From Modestobacter italicus (GTDB lineage: Bacteria; Actinomycetota; Actinomycetes; Mycobacteriales; Geodermatophilaceae): a stretch of 64,000 nt of DNA. The notes beneath the pieces are model-generated. The model did not search any database. It saw nothing but the letters and a program-made list of their open reading frames with translations, and had not been told where the DNA came from. The position numbers were made by a program, and so were the translations under genes. Numbering within the stretch: position 1 is the stretch's first letter; each line of letters begins with the position of its first letter. The stretch spans positions 5,332,001 to 5,396,000 of the forward strand of contig NC_017955.1 of assembly GCF_000306785.1 (NCBI RefSeq). The letters run 5' to 3'. This document shows positions 34,605 to 42,722 of this stretch, piece by piece.

Positions 34605-34666
34605 GCGTCGGCCGCGCGAGCGTCCGGTGGCGGCCGGCCGACGTCGTCGAGGAGCAGGAGCACCCA

Positions 34667-35890
34667 GTGGCCAACCCGTGGTTCGAGTCCGTGGCAGAAG
34701 CGCAGCGCCGGGCGAAGAAGCGGCTGCCCAAGGGCGTGTACGGCGCACTGGTGGCCGGCTCCGAGCGCGGGCTGACCGTCGACGACAACACCGCCGCCTT
34801 CGGTGAGCTCGGCTTCGCCCCGCACACCGCCGGGCTGGCCAACGACAAGCAGATGGCGACCCGGGTCATGGGCCAGGACATCGCGCTCCCGGTGCTGATC
34901 AGCCCCACCGGCGTGCAGGCCGTGCACCCCGACGGCGAGGTGGCCGTCGCCCGCGCCGCCGCCGCCCGCGGCACCGCGATGGGCCTGTCGTCGATGGCGA
35001 GCAAGCCGATGGAGGAGGTCATCGCGGCCAACCCGAAGACGTTCTTCCAGCTGTACTGGGTCGGCGACCGCGACGTCATGGCCGCCAAGGTCGAGCGCGC
35101 CCGCAACGCCGGCGCCGCCGGGCTGATCGCCACCCTGGACTGGTCGTTCTCCTACGGCCGCGACTGGGGCAGCCCGTTCATCCCGGAGCGGATCAACCTG
35201 GAGGCGGTGCGCCGGTACGCCCCCCAGGTGGCCCTCAAGCCCAGCTGGCTGTGGGACTTCGCCAAGACCAAGAAGCTGCCCGACCTCACCGTGCCGAACA
35301 TGGTCGCCACCCCCGGCGACAAGGCCCCCACCTTCTTCGAGGCCTACGGCCAGTGGATGCAGTCCCCGATGCCGAGCTGGGACGACGTCGCCTGGCTGCG
35401 CGAGCTGTGGGGCGCCGACCGGCCGTTCATGCTCAAGGGCGTCATGCGGGTCGACGACGCGCACCGCGCCGTCGACGCCGGGGTCACCGCGATCTCGGTG
35501 TCCAACCACGGCGGCAACAACCTCGACGGGACCCCGGCCTCGATCCGGGCCCTGCCGGCGGTGGCCGCGGCCGTCGGCGACCAGGTCGAGGTGCTGCTGG
35601 ACGGCGGCATCCGCCGCGGCAGCGACGTCGCGAAGGCCCTGGCGCTGGGCGCCAAGGCGGTCATGATCGGCCGCGCCTACCTGTGGGGCCTCGCCGCCAA
35701 CGGCCAGGCCGGGGTGGAGAACGTGCTCGACCTGCTGCGCGACGGCCTGGGCTCGGCGCTGATCGGCCTCGGCCACACCTCCATCGACCAGTTCGGCCCC
35801 GGCGACCTGGTCATCCCGCCGGGCTTCGAGCGCCACCTGGGCACCGCCGGCGCCGACGCCCCCCTCGGCAACCCCGCCTCCAGCGCCTGA
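34667..35890 (+). CDS. mftD: Pre-mycofactocin synthase MftD (FMN-dependent alpha-hydroxyacid oxidase family)
   Basis: The 407-residue protein starts MANPWFESVAEAQRRAKKRLPKGVYGALVAGSERG, the characteristic MftD beginning, and follows the lactate-oxidase/FMN-dependent dehydrogenase fold: LISPTGVQAVHPDGEVAVARAAA, VSNHGGNNLDGTPASIRALP with the active-site His, and LLDGGIRRGSDVAKALALGAKAVMIGRAYLWG (phosphate-binding). MftD oxidatively deaminates AHDP to give the redox-active alpha-keto amide. The GTG at 34667 has a GGAG upstream; the longer in-frame ORF would include the operator. It is monocistronic between the operator and a strong terminator. Confidence 0.94.
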   Translation: MANPWFESVAEAQRRAKKRLPKGVYGALVAGSERGLTVDDNTAAFGELGFAPHTAGLANDKQMATRVMGQDIALPVLISPTGVQAVHPDGEVAVARAAAARGTAMGLSSMASKPMEEVIAANPKTFFQLYWVGDRDVMAAKVERARNAGAAGLIATLDWSFSYGRDWGSPFIPERINLEAVRRYAPQVALKPSWLWDFAKTKKLPDLTVPNMVATPGDKAPTFFEAYGQWMQSPMPSWDDVAWLRELWGADRPFMLKGVMRVDDAHRAVDAGVTAISVSNHGGNNLDGTPASIRALPAVAAAVGDQVEVLLDGGIRRGSDVAKALALGAKAVMIGRAYLWGLAANGQAGVENVLDLLRDGLGSALIGLGHTSIDQFGPGDLVIPPGFERHLGTAGADAPLGNPASSA

Positions 35891-35896
35891 CCGAGC

Positions 35897-35938
35897 AGCC
35901 CTCTTCCGCCGAGAGCGCGCTCTTGCCGGAAGAGGGCT
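35897..35938. terminator. Bidirectional terminator between mftD and the VWA gene
   Basis: Arms AGCCCTCTTCCG (35897-35908) and CGGAAGAGGGCT (35927-35938) are perfectly complementary, and the space between holds a second palindrome AGAGCGCGCTCT. The stop codon of the convergent VWA gene lies in the right arm. Confidence 0.8.
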
Positions 35939-36869
35939 ACTCCGCGAAGACGGCGGTGAGGGCGGCGGCGACGTCGCGGTGGTCGCGGACCAGCCGCAGC
36001 CGGCCCCGACCGGCGCGGGCCAGGTCGCGGCCCAGCTCGACGTCGTCCTCGCCCGAGGTGTCCAGCAGCACGTCCAGCCGGGGCAGCCGGGCCGCGGTGA
36101 GCCGCGGGTCGGGCCCGGCGTTGTGCACGCAGTCGCTGAGCAGCAGCACCCGCGCGTCCCGGGCCGGCACTCCGGCCAGCTGCCGGGCGGCCGTCTCCAG
36201 CGCGAAGGTCACGTTGGTCAGCCCCTGCGTCGGCACCCGCAGCAGCAGGTCGAGCACGGCCAGCGGGGCGATCTGCTCCCCGCGCCGCACCAGCACCGCG
36301 GCGTCGGACCAGAAGGCGACGACGGCGAGGGAGTCCCGGGCGAGCTCGCCGGCCAGCGCGCCCACCGTGGCCGCCGCCGTCCGGACCCGCTCCCCCTTCA
36401 TCGACCCGGACACGTCGACCACCAGGACGACGGAGCGCCGCTGGCGGACCCGTTCCCGGACGAGGATCTCGGTCTCCTCCGGGTAGGGGTTGCCGGCCAG
36501 CGCCTCGAGCGTGCGTTCCAGGTCCAGCTCGTCCGATCCGCCGGCCCACGGCAGGGTGGCCAGCTCGCCGACCCCGCGCCGCGACCGCCGGTCCCGTGGC
36601 GGCCGGGGGACCGCGAGCCGGCGGGCGATCTGCCGGGCGCGGGCACGGGTGAGCTGGTCGACCGAGCTCTCGGTCTGCAGGTCGGCCAGCGGGATCAGGT
36701 CGGCCGGCTCGTCCGTCGTCCCCGACGCCGTGCCCCCGGGCCGGGACGGACCGGTCCGGTCCCGCCGGCGGTCACCCGAGGACAGCGCCAGGCCGCCCCC
36801 GCCCCGCGCCGGCTCGTAGAGCGAGGGCTGCTCGGTGAGCTGCTTGGGCCGGCGCCGGAGCGGGCGCAT
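35937..36869 (-). CDS. VWA domain protein paired with a MoxR ATPase
   Basis: The 310-residue protein has a basic, low-complexity N-terminus of about 80 residues and a von Willebrand factor A domain with a complete MIDAS start, VVDVSGSM (about 148-155), later TNVTF and LLLSDC. It is soluble. VWA proteins next to MoxR-type AAA+ ATPases act together as metal-insertion or assembly chaperones, as in the CoxD/CoxE and RavA/ViaA pairs. It lies downstream of the MoxR gene inside the mycofactocin region; a shifted paralogue of it lies at 55040-55979. Confidence 0.85.
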   Translation of the reverse strand: MRPLRRRPKQLTEQPSLYEPARGGGGLALSSGDRRRDRTGPSRPGGTASGTTDEPADLIPLADLQTESSVDQLTRARARQIARRLAVPRPPRDRRSRRGVGELATLPWAGGSDELDLERTLEALAGNPYPEETEILVRERVRQRRSVVLVVDVSGSMKGERVRTAAATVGALAGELARDSLAVVAFWSDAAVLVRRGEQIAPLAVLDLLLRVPTQGLTNVTFALETAARQLAGVPARDARVLLLSDCVHNAGPDPRLTAARLPRLDVLLDTSGEDDVELGRDLARAGRGRLRLVRDHRDVAAALTAVFAE

Positions 36870-36929
36870 CCCCCGGGGCGCCCCGGTGCGGTCGCGCCGG
36901 GTGAGCGGGGAGTCGGCCTCGACGGCTCT

Positions 36930-37847
36930 TCAACCGGGCTCGGCCGCGGCCGGCTGGAGCAGGAAGTGGTCCTCCCAGATCTCCCGGAGCACCGCCTCCG
37001 GGCTGGACTCGAGCGTCTCGTCGAGGAAGATCCGCCCGGACAGCGCCAGCAGGACGGCGTCCAGCACCACGTCGGTGTACTCCTCCGGCAGCCCGCGCGG
37101 CGGGGCGACCGACGGCTCGTCGGGCAGCGGCACCCCCCGCATCGCGGCCAGCTGGGCGGCGACCAGCGCGGTGTCGATGGCGCCGCGGACGCTGCTGCCC
37201 TGCCGGACGTCGTCGCGCTCGCGGGTCGCCCGGGTCAGCGCGACGGCGTCGGCGACCAGCCGCGGCGACTCCACGCCGGTGCGCCGGCCGACGATGCCGC
37301 GCTCGGCCTCGGCGTCCTGGTAGCCGATCGCCAGCCGGCACAGCCGGTCGTGCACCGAGGTCGACAGCCGCGTCGTCCCGACGTTGTCGTAGGGGTTCAT
37401 CGAGGCGATCACCCGGAAGCTGGGCAGCGCCTCGACGACACCGACCCGGGGCACCGCGATCCGGCGCTCGGCCATGGCGGTGAGCAGCGTGTTCAGGGTG
37501 TCCTCGGGCGCCCGGTTGAACTCCTCGACGTAGAGGAACCCGCCCGCGCGCATCGCCTCGACCAGCGGGCCGGGGACGAAGTTGTCCGGGGAGTAGTCCT
37601 CGCGGAGCACCCGCGCCGGGTCGTGGTGCCCGACCAGCCGGGTGGGCGTGAGGTCGGCGTTGCCCTCGACGAAGACCAGCGGGATGCCCCACTCCGCGGT
37701 GATCGAGCGCAGCAGCGTGGACTTGGAGGTGCCCGGCGGCCCCTCGAGCAGGACGTCGCGGCCGGCGGCGACCGCGGCCAGCAGCAGGTCCAGCTCCCGG
37801 GCGCGGCCCACCAGGTGGCGGGCGACCCGGGCGCGGACGGCGCGCAC
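36930..37847 (-). CDS. MoxR-like AAA+ ATPase
   Basis: A 305-residue AAA+ protein. The Walker A is GPPGTSKST (about 36-44), Walker B GFLYVEEFNRAPEDTLNTLL, sensor 1 VIASMNPYDNVGT and the arginine-finger region DRLCRLAIGY. It is a MoxR-type chaperone ATPase that probably acts with the downstream VWA protein. The start is uncertain: the GTG at 37847 has no ribosome site, while GAGGAGGG stands 4 bases before an in-frame CTG at 37926-37928 with no ATG, GTG or TTG between. The true start may be that CTG, adding 27 residues. Confidence 0.88.
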   Translation of the reverse strand: MRAVRARVARHLVGRARELDLLLAAVAAGRDVLLEGPPGTSKSTLLRSITAEWGIPLVFVEGNADLTPTRLVGHHDPARVLREDYSPDNFVPGPLVEAMRAGGFLYVEEFNRAPEDTLNTLLTAMAERRIAVPRVGVVEALPSFRVIASMNPYDNVGTTRLSTSVHDRLCRLAIGYQDAEAERGIVGRRTGVESPRLVADAVALTRATRERDDVRQGSSVRGAIDTALVAAQLAAMRGVPLPDEPSVAPPRGLPEEYTDVVLDAVLLALSGRIFLDETLESSPEAVLREIWEDHFLLQPAAAEPG

Positions 37848-37940
37848 CGAGTCGCCGTCGTCGCCGGTGACCCGGCTGCCGGTGACCAGCGGGTCGTCGC
37901 CGGTGGAGTGCGAGATGTGCTCGTTCAGGACGCCCTCCTC

Positions 37941-37985
37941 GGGCTCTCGGTACCGAGTGCACCGTGCTCCCGGTACCGAGAGCCC
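37941..37985. terminator. Perfect 15-bp hairpin between the SDR and moxR genes
   Basis: GGGCTCTCGGTACCG (37941-37955) and CGGTACCGAGAGCCC (37971-37985) are exact inverted copies around a 15-base loop containing GTGCAC. It begins 10 bases after the SDR stop on the minus strand and ends just before the GAGGAGG ribosome site of moxR. It could be a terminator, an attenuator or an operator. Confidence 0.65.
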
Positions 37986-37994
37986 GGGGGTCGG

Positions 37995-38831
37995 CTACTT
38001 GACGGTGTACCCGGCGTCGACGGGGAGCGTCACGCCGGTGATGTAGCGCGCCTCGTCGGAGACGAGGAACAGGATCGCGTTGGAGATGTCGACCGGCTCC
38101 ACCCACGGCACCGGCAGCGCGTTGGTCGACTGGAAGATCGGCTCGGCCTTCTCCCGGCTGGGTGCCGGGTCGTCGGGCGCGAACAGCCCCCAGGTCTTCT
38201 GGTTCTGGATCATCACCGTGTCGACCCCGGTCGGGTGCACGGAGTTGACCCGGATCGAGTGCCCGGCGAACTCGTTGGCCAGGGTGCGCATGATCCCCAC
38301 GACGCCGTGCTTGGCCGCCGTGTAGTGGATGGTGTTCGGCGTCCCCTTGAGCCCCGCCGTGGAGCTGGTGAGCACGATCGCCCCACCCCGGCCGCCCTCG
38401 ATCAGGTGCGGCAGCGCGACCTTGCAGGTGTTCCAGACGCCGGTGAGGTTGATGTCGATCATCTCCCGCCAGGCGTCGTCGGTGACCTCCAGCGCCGGCT
38501 GGATCTCGAAGACCCCGGCGTTGCCCAGCACGATGTCCAGCCGGCCGAGCTGGGCGACCCCCTCGTCGACGGCGGCCTGGAGCGCGGCGGTGTCCCGGAC
38601 GTCGGCCTTGGTGGCGACGATCCGCCGGTCCAGCGCCTCGACCTGGCGCACCGTCTCGGCCAGGTCGTCCTCGGTGGCCGGCGGGTACATCTCGATCGAC
38701 TCGACCGGTCCGGCGATGTCGACGGCGATGATGTCGGCGCCCTCCTGCGCCAGCCGCAGCGCGTGGCTGCGGCCCTGGCTCCGGGCGGCACCGGTGATGA
38801 GGGCGACCTTGCCCTCGACCCGCCCGGTCAT
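37995..38831 (-). CDS. Mycofactocin-coupled SDR family oxidoreductase 2
   Basis: The 278-residue protein has the signature of mycofactocin-coupled SDRs: [37 protein letters not shown], a long insertion before [20 protein letters not shown], then [14 protein letters not shown] and [10 protein letters not shown] (catalytic Tyr/Lys). These enzymes keep NAD(H) bound and need mycofactocin to re-oxidise it, so they are expected to oxidise alcohols in vivo. Its ATG overlaps the stop of the paralogous upstream SDR (ATGA). A 15-bp hairpin follows. Confidence 0.92.
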   Translation of the reverse strand: MTGRVEGKVALITGAARSQGRSHALRLAQEGADIIAVDIAGPVESIEMYPPATEDDLAETVRQVEALDRRIVATKADVRDTAALQAAVDEGVAQLGRLDIVLGNAGVFEIQPALEVTDDAWREMIDINLTGVWNTCKVALPHLIEGGRGGAIVLTSSTAGLKGTPNTIHYTAAKHGVVGIMRTLANEFAGHSIRVNSVHPTGVDTVMIQNQKTWGLFAPDDPAPSREKAEPIFQSTNALPVPWVEPVDISNAILFLVSDEARYITGVTLPVDAGYTVK

Positions 38832-39649
38832 CGGACGGTGAAGCCGGCGTCGACCGGCAGTGTCACGCCGGTGACGTACCGGCCCTCGTCGCTGACCAGG
38901 AAGGCGATCGCGTTGGAGATGTCGACCGCCTCGATGATCTCGACCGGCATCAGGTTCGCCAGCATCGACGCGGCGTCCGGGTTGGCCTCGATCCACGTCC
39001 CGATCACCTCGTTCAGGACCATCGGCGTCGAGACCCCCGTGGGATGGACGGTGTTGACCCGGATGTTGTGCGGCGCCAGCCAGTGGGCGAAGCTGCGCAT
39101 CAGCCCGACGACGCCGTGCTTGGCCGCCGCGTACCCCGAGGTGGCCCCGCTGCCGTCACCACCACGGCCGGTCAGGCCCTGGGTCGAGCTGGTCAGCACG
39201 ATCGCGCCGCCGTCCCCCTGCTCGATCATGCGCGGCGCGGCGACGTGCACGGTGTTGTAGACGCCGGTGAGGTTGACCCCGATGACCTCGTCCCAGGTCT
39301 TGTAGGTGTCCGGCTCCGGGCCGCCCTGCTGGGCGATGCCGGCGTTGGCCAGCACGATGTCCACCCGACCGAGCTCGGCGACGCCCGCGTCGAGCGCGGC
39401 CTGCATCGCGGCGGCGTCCCGGACGTCGGCCTGGCTGGTCACGATCCGCCGGTCGAGCGCCTCGACCTGCCGCGCCGTCTCCGCCAGGTCCTCCGGTGTC
39501 GCCATCGGGTAGGCGACCGTCTCCAGCTGCGCACACAGGTCCAGCGCGATGATGTCGGCGCCCTCCTGCGCCAACCGGACGGCGTGGCTGCGGCCCTGAC
39601 CGCGGGCCGCACCGGTGATGAAGGCGACCTTGCCCTCGAGCTTGCCCAT
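38828..39649 (-). CDS. Mycofactocin-coupled SDR family oxidoreductase 1
   Basis: The 273-residue paralogue of the next gene has [70 protein letters not shown] and [13 protein letters not shown]. The SQGRSH/GQGRSH loop and insertion are hallmarks of the mycofactocin-coupled SDR subfamily. The two genes are translationally coupled. The 167 bp upstream (39650-39816) hold two small hairpins (39680-39700, 39705-39728) and a TCACGTGA palindrome. Confidence 0.92.
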   Translation of the reverse strand: MGKLEGKVAFITGAARGQGRSHAVRLAQEGADIIALDLCAQLETVAYPMATPEDLAETARQVEALDRRIVTSQADVRDAAAMQAALDAGVAELGRVDIVLANAGIAQQGGPEPDTYKTWDEVIGVNLTGVYNTVHVAAPRMIEQGDGGAIVLTSSTQGLTGRGGDGSGATSGYAAAKHGVVGLMRSFAHWLAPHNIRVNTVHPTGVSTPMVLNEVIGTWIEANPDAASMLANLMPVEIIEAVDISNAIAFLVSDEGRYVTGVTLPVDAGFTVR

Positions 39650-39679
39650 GACCTTCTCCTCGCTGGGACATCACGTGAT

Positions 39680-39728
39680 GGCGCACAGGGGTGGTGCGCC
39701 CCAGCAGCCCTGGCGCCGGGCAGGGCTG
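39680..39728. terminator. Pair of small hairpins after the mftC-side transcript
   Basis: GGCGCAC/GTGCGCC (39680-39700) and CAGCCCT/AGGGCTG (39705-39728) lie downstream of the 47-residue ORF on the minus strand and upstream of the SDR operon. They probably end the mftABC transcript. Confidence 0.5.
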
Positions 39729-39816
39729 ATGGGGACGGGTCAGCGGACCGGGAGCGCGCGTGCTGTTCCTGCGGTCCCGCTGCGGACGTGCCTGGACGCG
39801 GCCGGACCACCCGGGG

Positions 39817-39960
39817 TCAGACCGTCGGGGCCCCTTCCGGGGCGGCGGCCGCCGGCCGCCCGGCTGGCGGGTGCCAGGCCGCCGGGCCGCGCAGGTACCA
39901 GGGGCGGGACAGCTGGAGGGAGACCAGGGCGGGGAGCACGATGCAGTCGACGACGGTCAC
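39817..39960 (-). CDS. Unrecognised 47-residue protein downstream of mftC
   Basis: The GTG at 39960 is preceded by GGGAGGGGAG, one of the strongest ribosome sites in the region, and lies 50 bases after the mftC stop on the same strand. The product begins VTVVDCIVLPALVSLQLSR with one Cys and a mildly hydrophobic stretch, then PWYLRGPAAWHPP and a Pro/Ala-rich tail. I do not recognise it, and it is not one of the named Mft proteins. It could be a small accessory of the mycofactocin operon or a remnant. Confidence 0.5.
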   Translation of the reverse strand: MTVVDCIVLPALVSLQLSRPWYLRGPAAWHPPAGRPAAAAPEGAPTV

Positions 39961-40010
39961 GTGCTCCCCTCCCTGGTCCGGTCGGTCGGTGGGTCGGCGG
40001 GTCGGTGGGC

Positions 40011-41237
40011 TCAGCTCAGCTGCAGGCCGGCCAGCGGCGACTCGTCGCAGATCTTGGCCGGGATGGCCGGCATGCCCAGCAGCGTCGGCTGGCCGCGGAC
40101 CGGGCCCTTGTGCGAGTGGTCGATGTGGCTCTTCGGGGTGACCAGCTCCAGGTCGCGGGCGGCCAGGGCGGTCTCCCCGTAGCCCTGCACGCACTCCGGG
40201 TCCGGTCCGTCCAGCGGCAGGCCGGTGAAGAACTTGGCCGCCATGCAGCCACCGCGGCAGGAGTCGAAGTGCTGGCACTTCGTGCAGGCGCCACCGGTCT
40301 GCGGGTTGCGCAGGTCGGCGAACAGCTCGCTGTGCTGCCACACCTGCTGGAAGCCGCCGGGCGAGCGCACGTTGCCGGCGAGGAACTGCTCGTGGATGGC
40401 GAACGGGCAGGCGTAGACGTCGCCGACCGGGTCGATCAGGCACACCACCCGGCCGGCGCCGCACAGGTTCAGCCCGGGCAGGGCCTCGCCGAGGGCGGAC
40501 AGGTGGAAGAACGAGTCGCCGGTGAGCACCTGGTCGCCGTTGGCCAGCAGCCACTGGTAGAGGTCGCGCTGCTGCGCCTGGGTCGGGTGCAGCCGGTCCC
40601 AGACGTCGGCGCCGCGGCCGGACGGGCGGAACCGGGTGATCCGCAGCTGGGCGCCGTAGCGGTCGGTGAGCGCCTTGAACTCGTCGAGCTGCCCGGCGTT
40701 CTCCCGGGTGACGACGACGGAGACCTTGAAGTCCTTCATCCCGGCCTCGGCCAGGTTCTCCAATGCGCGGGTGGCGGTGGCGAACGACCCGGTGCCGCGG
40801 ACGGCGTCGTTCACCTCGGCGGTGGCGCCGTCCAGGGAGATCTGCACGTCGACGTAGTCGGTGCGGGCCAGCTGCTGGGCGCGGGCCCGGTCCAGCTTGA
40901 TCCCGTTGGTGGAGAACTTGACCCCGACGTCGTGGCCGATCGCGTAGTCCAGCAGGTGCCAGAAGTCCGGCCGGACGGTCGGCTCACCGCCACCGACGTT
41001 GACGTAGAAGACCTGCATCCGCTGCAGCTCGTCGATGACCGCCTCGGCCTCGGCGGTGCTCAGCTCGCGCGGGTCCCGCCGTCCGGAGGAGGACAGGCAG
41101 TGCACGCAGGCGAGGTTGCAGGCGTAGGTGAGCTCCCAGGTCAGGCAGATGGGTGCGTCCAGGCCGTACTCGAACTGGTCGATGAGCTTCCCGCCGGTGG
41201 GGCGCTCGGTGGGGCGGGAGGGCAGGACGGCGGTCAC
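40011..41237 (-). CDS. mftC: Mycofactocin radical SAM maturase MftC
   Basis: The 408-residue protein has the radical SAM Cys motif at residues 40, 44 and 47 (CNLACVHC), the GGEPTVRPDF SAM-binding motif and a C-terminal SPASM domain with Cys residues for auxiliary clusters (CGAGRVVCLIDPVGDVYACPF, then CTKCQHFDSCRGGC). MftC decarboxylates the C-terminal Tyr of MftA and then cross-links it to Val. The GTG at 41237 overlaps the mftB stop (GTGA). The length is near that of mycobacterial MftC. Confidence 0.96.
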   Translation of the reverse strand: MTAVLPSRPTERPTGGKLIDQFEYGLDAPICLTWELTYACNLACVHCLSSSGRRDPRELSTAEAEAVIDELQRMQVFYVNVGGGEPTVRPDFWHLLDYAIGHDVGVKFSTNGIKLDRARAQQLARTDYVDVQISLDGATAEVNDAVRGTGSFATATRALENLAEAGMKDFKVSVVVTRENAGQLDEFKALTDRYGAQLRITRFRPSGRGADVWDRLHPTQAQQRDLYQWLLANGDQVLTGDSFFHLSALGEALPGLNLCGAGRVVCLIDPVGDVYACPFAIHEQFLAGNVRSPGGFQQVWQHSELFADLRNPQTGGACTKCQHFDSCRGGCMAAKFFTGLPLDGPDPECVQGYGETALAARDLELVTPKSHIDHSHKGPVRGQPTLLGMPAIPAKICDESPLAGLQLS

Positions 41238-41626
41238 GCTGACTCCTCGGTGCGGCGTTGGATCATCTGCGAGCGGGCGAGCGTGGCCAGTGCGGTGACG
41301 TACGCCGGGTGCTGCGCCTCGGGCACCGCGCAGGCGACCAGGGTGCTCGGCACGTCGGGGTGGGCCTCGAGGGCCGTCACGACCGCGACCAGCGGCTTGG
41401 ACTTCAGGAACGACAGCTTCCGGTTGCCGAAGTGGTAGACGAGCGCGCCGAACGGCTCCGGGCGCAGCGCCACCGACGGGGACTTCCGCCAGGGCAGCGA
41501 CGGGTCGAAGGGCACCTCGTCAGCGGGGATGTCGGCCGGGACGGTCACCGCTCCCGCGGCCGGCTGCCCGGCCGCGGGAGCGGGAGCGGGGTCGGTCAAC
41601 GGAGCGTCGCTCAGTAGACGCCGCAC
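41234..41626 (-). CDS. mftB: Mycofactocin chaperone MftB
   Basis: The 130-residue ORF ends in the MftB domain (PWRKSPSVALRPEPFGALVYHFGNRKLSFLKSKPLVAVVTAL, then YVTALATLARSQMIQRR). MftB is a PqqD-like peptide-binding protein that presents MftA to MftC. The GTG at 41626 overlaps the end of mftA by 16 bp; in-frame GTGs at 41548 (with GGGAG nearby) and 41512 would remove the Ala/Pro-rich first part, which is not conserved in the family. The exact start is therefore open. Confidence 0.93.
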   Translation of the reverse strand: MRRLLSDAPLTDPAPAPAAGQPAAGAVTVPADIPADEVPFDPSLPWRKSPSVALRPEPFGALVYHFGNRKLSFLKSKPLVAVVTALEAHPDVPSTLVACAVPEAQHPAYVTALATLARSQMIQRRTEESA

Positions 41627-41730
41627 ATGCCGTCGATGGAGACCTCCTCGACCAGCGAGTCCTCGACGAGCACCTCCTCGGTGGCGGCCGGGGTCTCGGT
41701 GCGGGTCTCGTCCTGCGTCGTCTCGGGCAC
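41611..41730 (-). CDS. mftA: Mycofactocin precursor peptide MftA
   Basis: The 39-residue peptide begins VPETTQDETRTETP and ends with the invariant tail IDGMCGVY; the final Val-Tyr is the part converted into the cofactor core. The acidic middle (EEVLVEDSLVEEVS) is the leader recognised by MftB and MftC. The GTG at 41730 has GGAGG six bases upstream. It is first in the mftABC unit. Confidence 0.95.
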   Translation of the reverse strand: MPETTQDETRTETPAATEEVLVEDSLVEEVSIDGMCGVY

Positions 41731-41771
41731 GGTGCCTCCGGAGTGATCTGGTTCACGAACGGACGAGGCCG

Positions 41772-41800
41772 ACGCTAGTGACACCGAGTGCCACCGGCAA
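41772..41800 (-). promoter_or_regulatory. mftA promoter with the candidate MftR operator in its spacer
   Basis: On the minus strand TTGCCG (41795-41800) and TAGCGT (41772-41777) are spaced by exactly 17 bp and resemble -35 and -10 boxes. The spacer contains the near-palindrome TGGCACTCGGTGTCA (41779-41793), matching the mftD element at 34590-34604. Repressor binding there would block the polymerase. The -10 lies about 41 bases before the mftA start. Confidence 0.6.
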
Positions 41801-41904
41801 GAGGGAGTTCCGGACGTCCAGGACCTGCACAGCGAGCACCCCGGCCGCTCCCAGACCGGCAGCCGATGCTCGGTCGGGCACCCACCAGACCCGGAGGTCC
41901 CCGT

Positions 41905-42009
41905 GCTCACCGTCGCCGTGCTCGTCGTCTTCTTCGCCCTGCTCACCGTCGCCGACGTGCTCCCCGGCCAGGCCGGCGCACCGGGGCTGGTGGCGCCGGT
42001 CCGCTGAGC
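41905..42009 (+). CDS. 34-residue single-membrane-segment protein between mftA and mftR
   Basis: The GTG at 41905 follows a perfect GGAGG with normal spacing. The product starts VLTVAVLVVFFALLTVADVL, one hydrophobic helix, and ends with a short Gly/Ala/Pro tail. It is on the mftR strand, 71 bases before the mftR ATG, so the two may share a transcript. Third codon positions are nearly all G or C, as in real genes of this genome. I recognise no family. It fills much of the otherwise 350-bp mftA-mftR gap; the rest (41801-41904) holds nothing else I can name. Confidence 0.6.
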
Positions 42010-42080
42010 CCGCCCGCCCCGCGCCCCGTGTCGTCGTCCGACCGCGGCTCCGGCGGCCGGGCGCAGGGCAGACTGGGGTC

Positions 42081-42719
42081 ATGACCCAGACAGTGGTCGC
42101 CCCCGACGCGCGCGAGGAGACCCGCGCCCGGATCGAGCAGGCCGCCCTCGACCTCTTCACCGACCAGGGCTTCGAGCAGGTGACCATCGACGAGATCGCC
42201 GAGGCCGCCGGCATCAGCCGCCGGACGTTCTTCCGCTACGTGAGCGCCAAGGCCGACGCCGTGTGGGGAGACTTCGACGCCCACGTCGTCCGGCTGGAGG
42301 GGATGCTCGCCGCCACGGCCAACGACCAGTCGGTGCTGGCCTCGATCTGCGCGGCGTACGTCGAGGTGAACGACTACGCGCTCGAGGACCTGCCGATGCT
42401 GCGGCAGCGGATGCGGCTGATCCTCACCGAGCCGGCGCTGCAGGCGCACTCCCAGGTCCGGTACGCCGCCGTCGACCGGGTCGTCGCCGCGCACGTCGCC
42501 CGCCGCACCGGGGTCACCCCGGACGCGCTCGTCCCGCGGCTGGTGGCCACCAGCACCCGCGCGGCGGCGACGACGGCCTTCGAGGTCTGGCTGGCCGACG
42601 GGCAGAGCTCGCTGGGCACGGTGCTGCACCAGGCCTTCGACGAGCTGGCCGCCGGGTTCCCGTCGCTGCGGGGGCAGCCCGGGGGCGCGACCGGTCTCCC
42701 GGCCGCGCCCCCGGGCTGA
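42081..42719 (+). CDS. mftR: Mycofactocin system TetR family regulator MftR
   Basis: The 212-residue TetR protein has the helix-turn-helix VTIDEIAEAAGISRRTFFRYVSAKADAVW (about 34-62), where RTFFRYV is typical of MftR. It is divergent from mftABC, the usual place of mftR. Characterised MftR represses the mft operon and is released by long-chain acyl-CoA. Candidate operators are the palindromes upstream of mftA and mftD. The C-terminal codons are part of a terminator hairpin. Confidence 0.92.
   Translation: MTQTVVAPDAREETRARIEQAALDLFTDQGFEQVTIDEIAEAAGISRRTFFRYVSAKADAVWGDFDAHVVRLEGMLAATANDQSVLASICAAYVEVNDYALEDLPMLRQRMRLILTEPALQAHSQVRYAAVDRVVAAHVARRTGVTPDALVPRLVATSTRAAATTAFEVWLADGQSSLGTVLHQAFDELAAGFPSLRGQPGGATGLPAAPPG
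42675..42718. terminator. Terminator hairpin built into the 3' end of mftR
   Basis: Perfect 15-bp arms CAGCCCGGGGGCGCG (42675-42689) and CGCGCCCCCGGGCTG (42704-42718) end at the mftR stop codon and separate it from the convergent membrane protein gene. Confidence 0.7.
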
Positions 42720-42722
42720 GGG

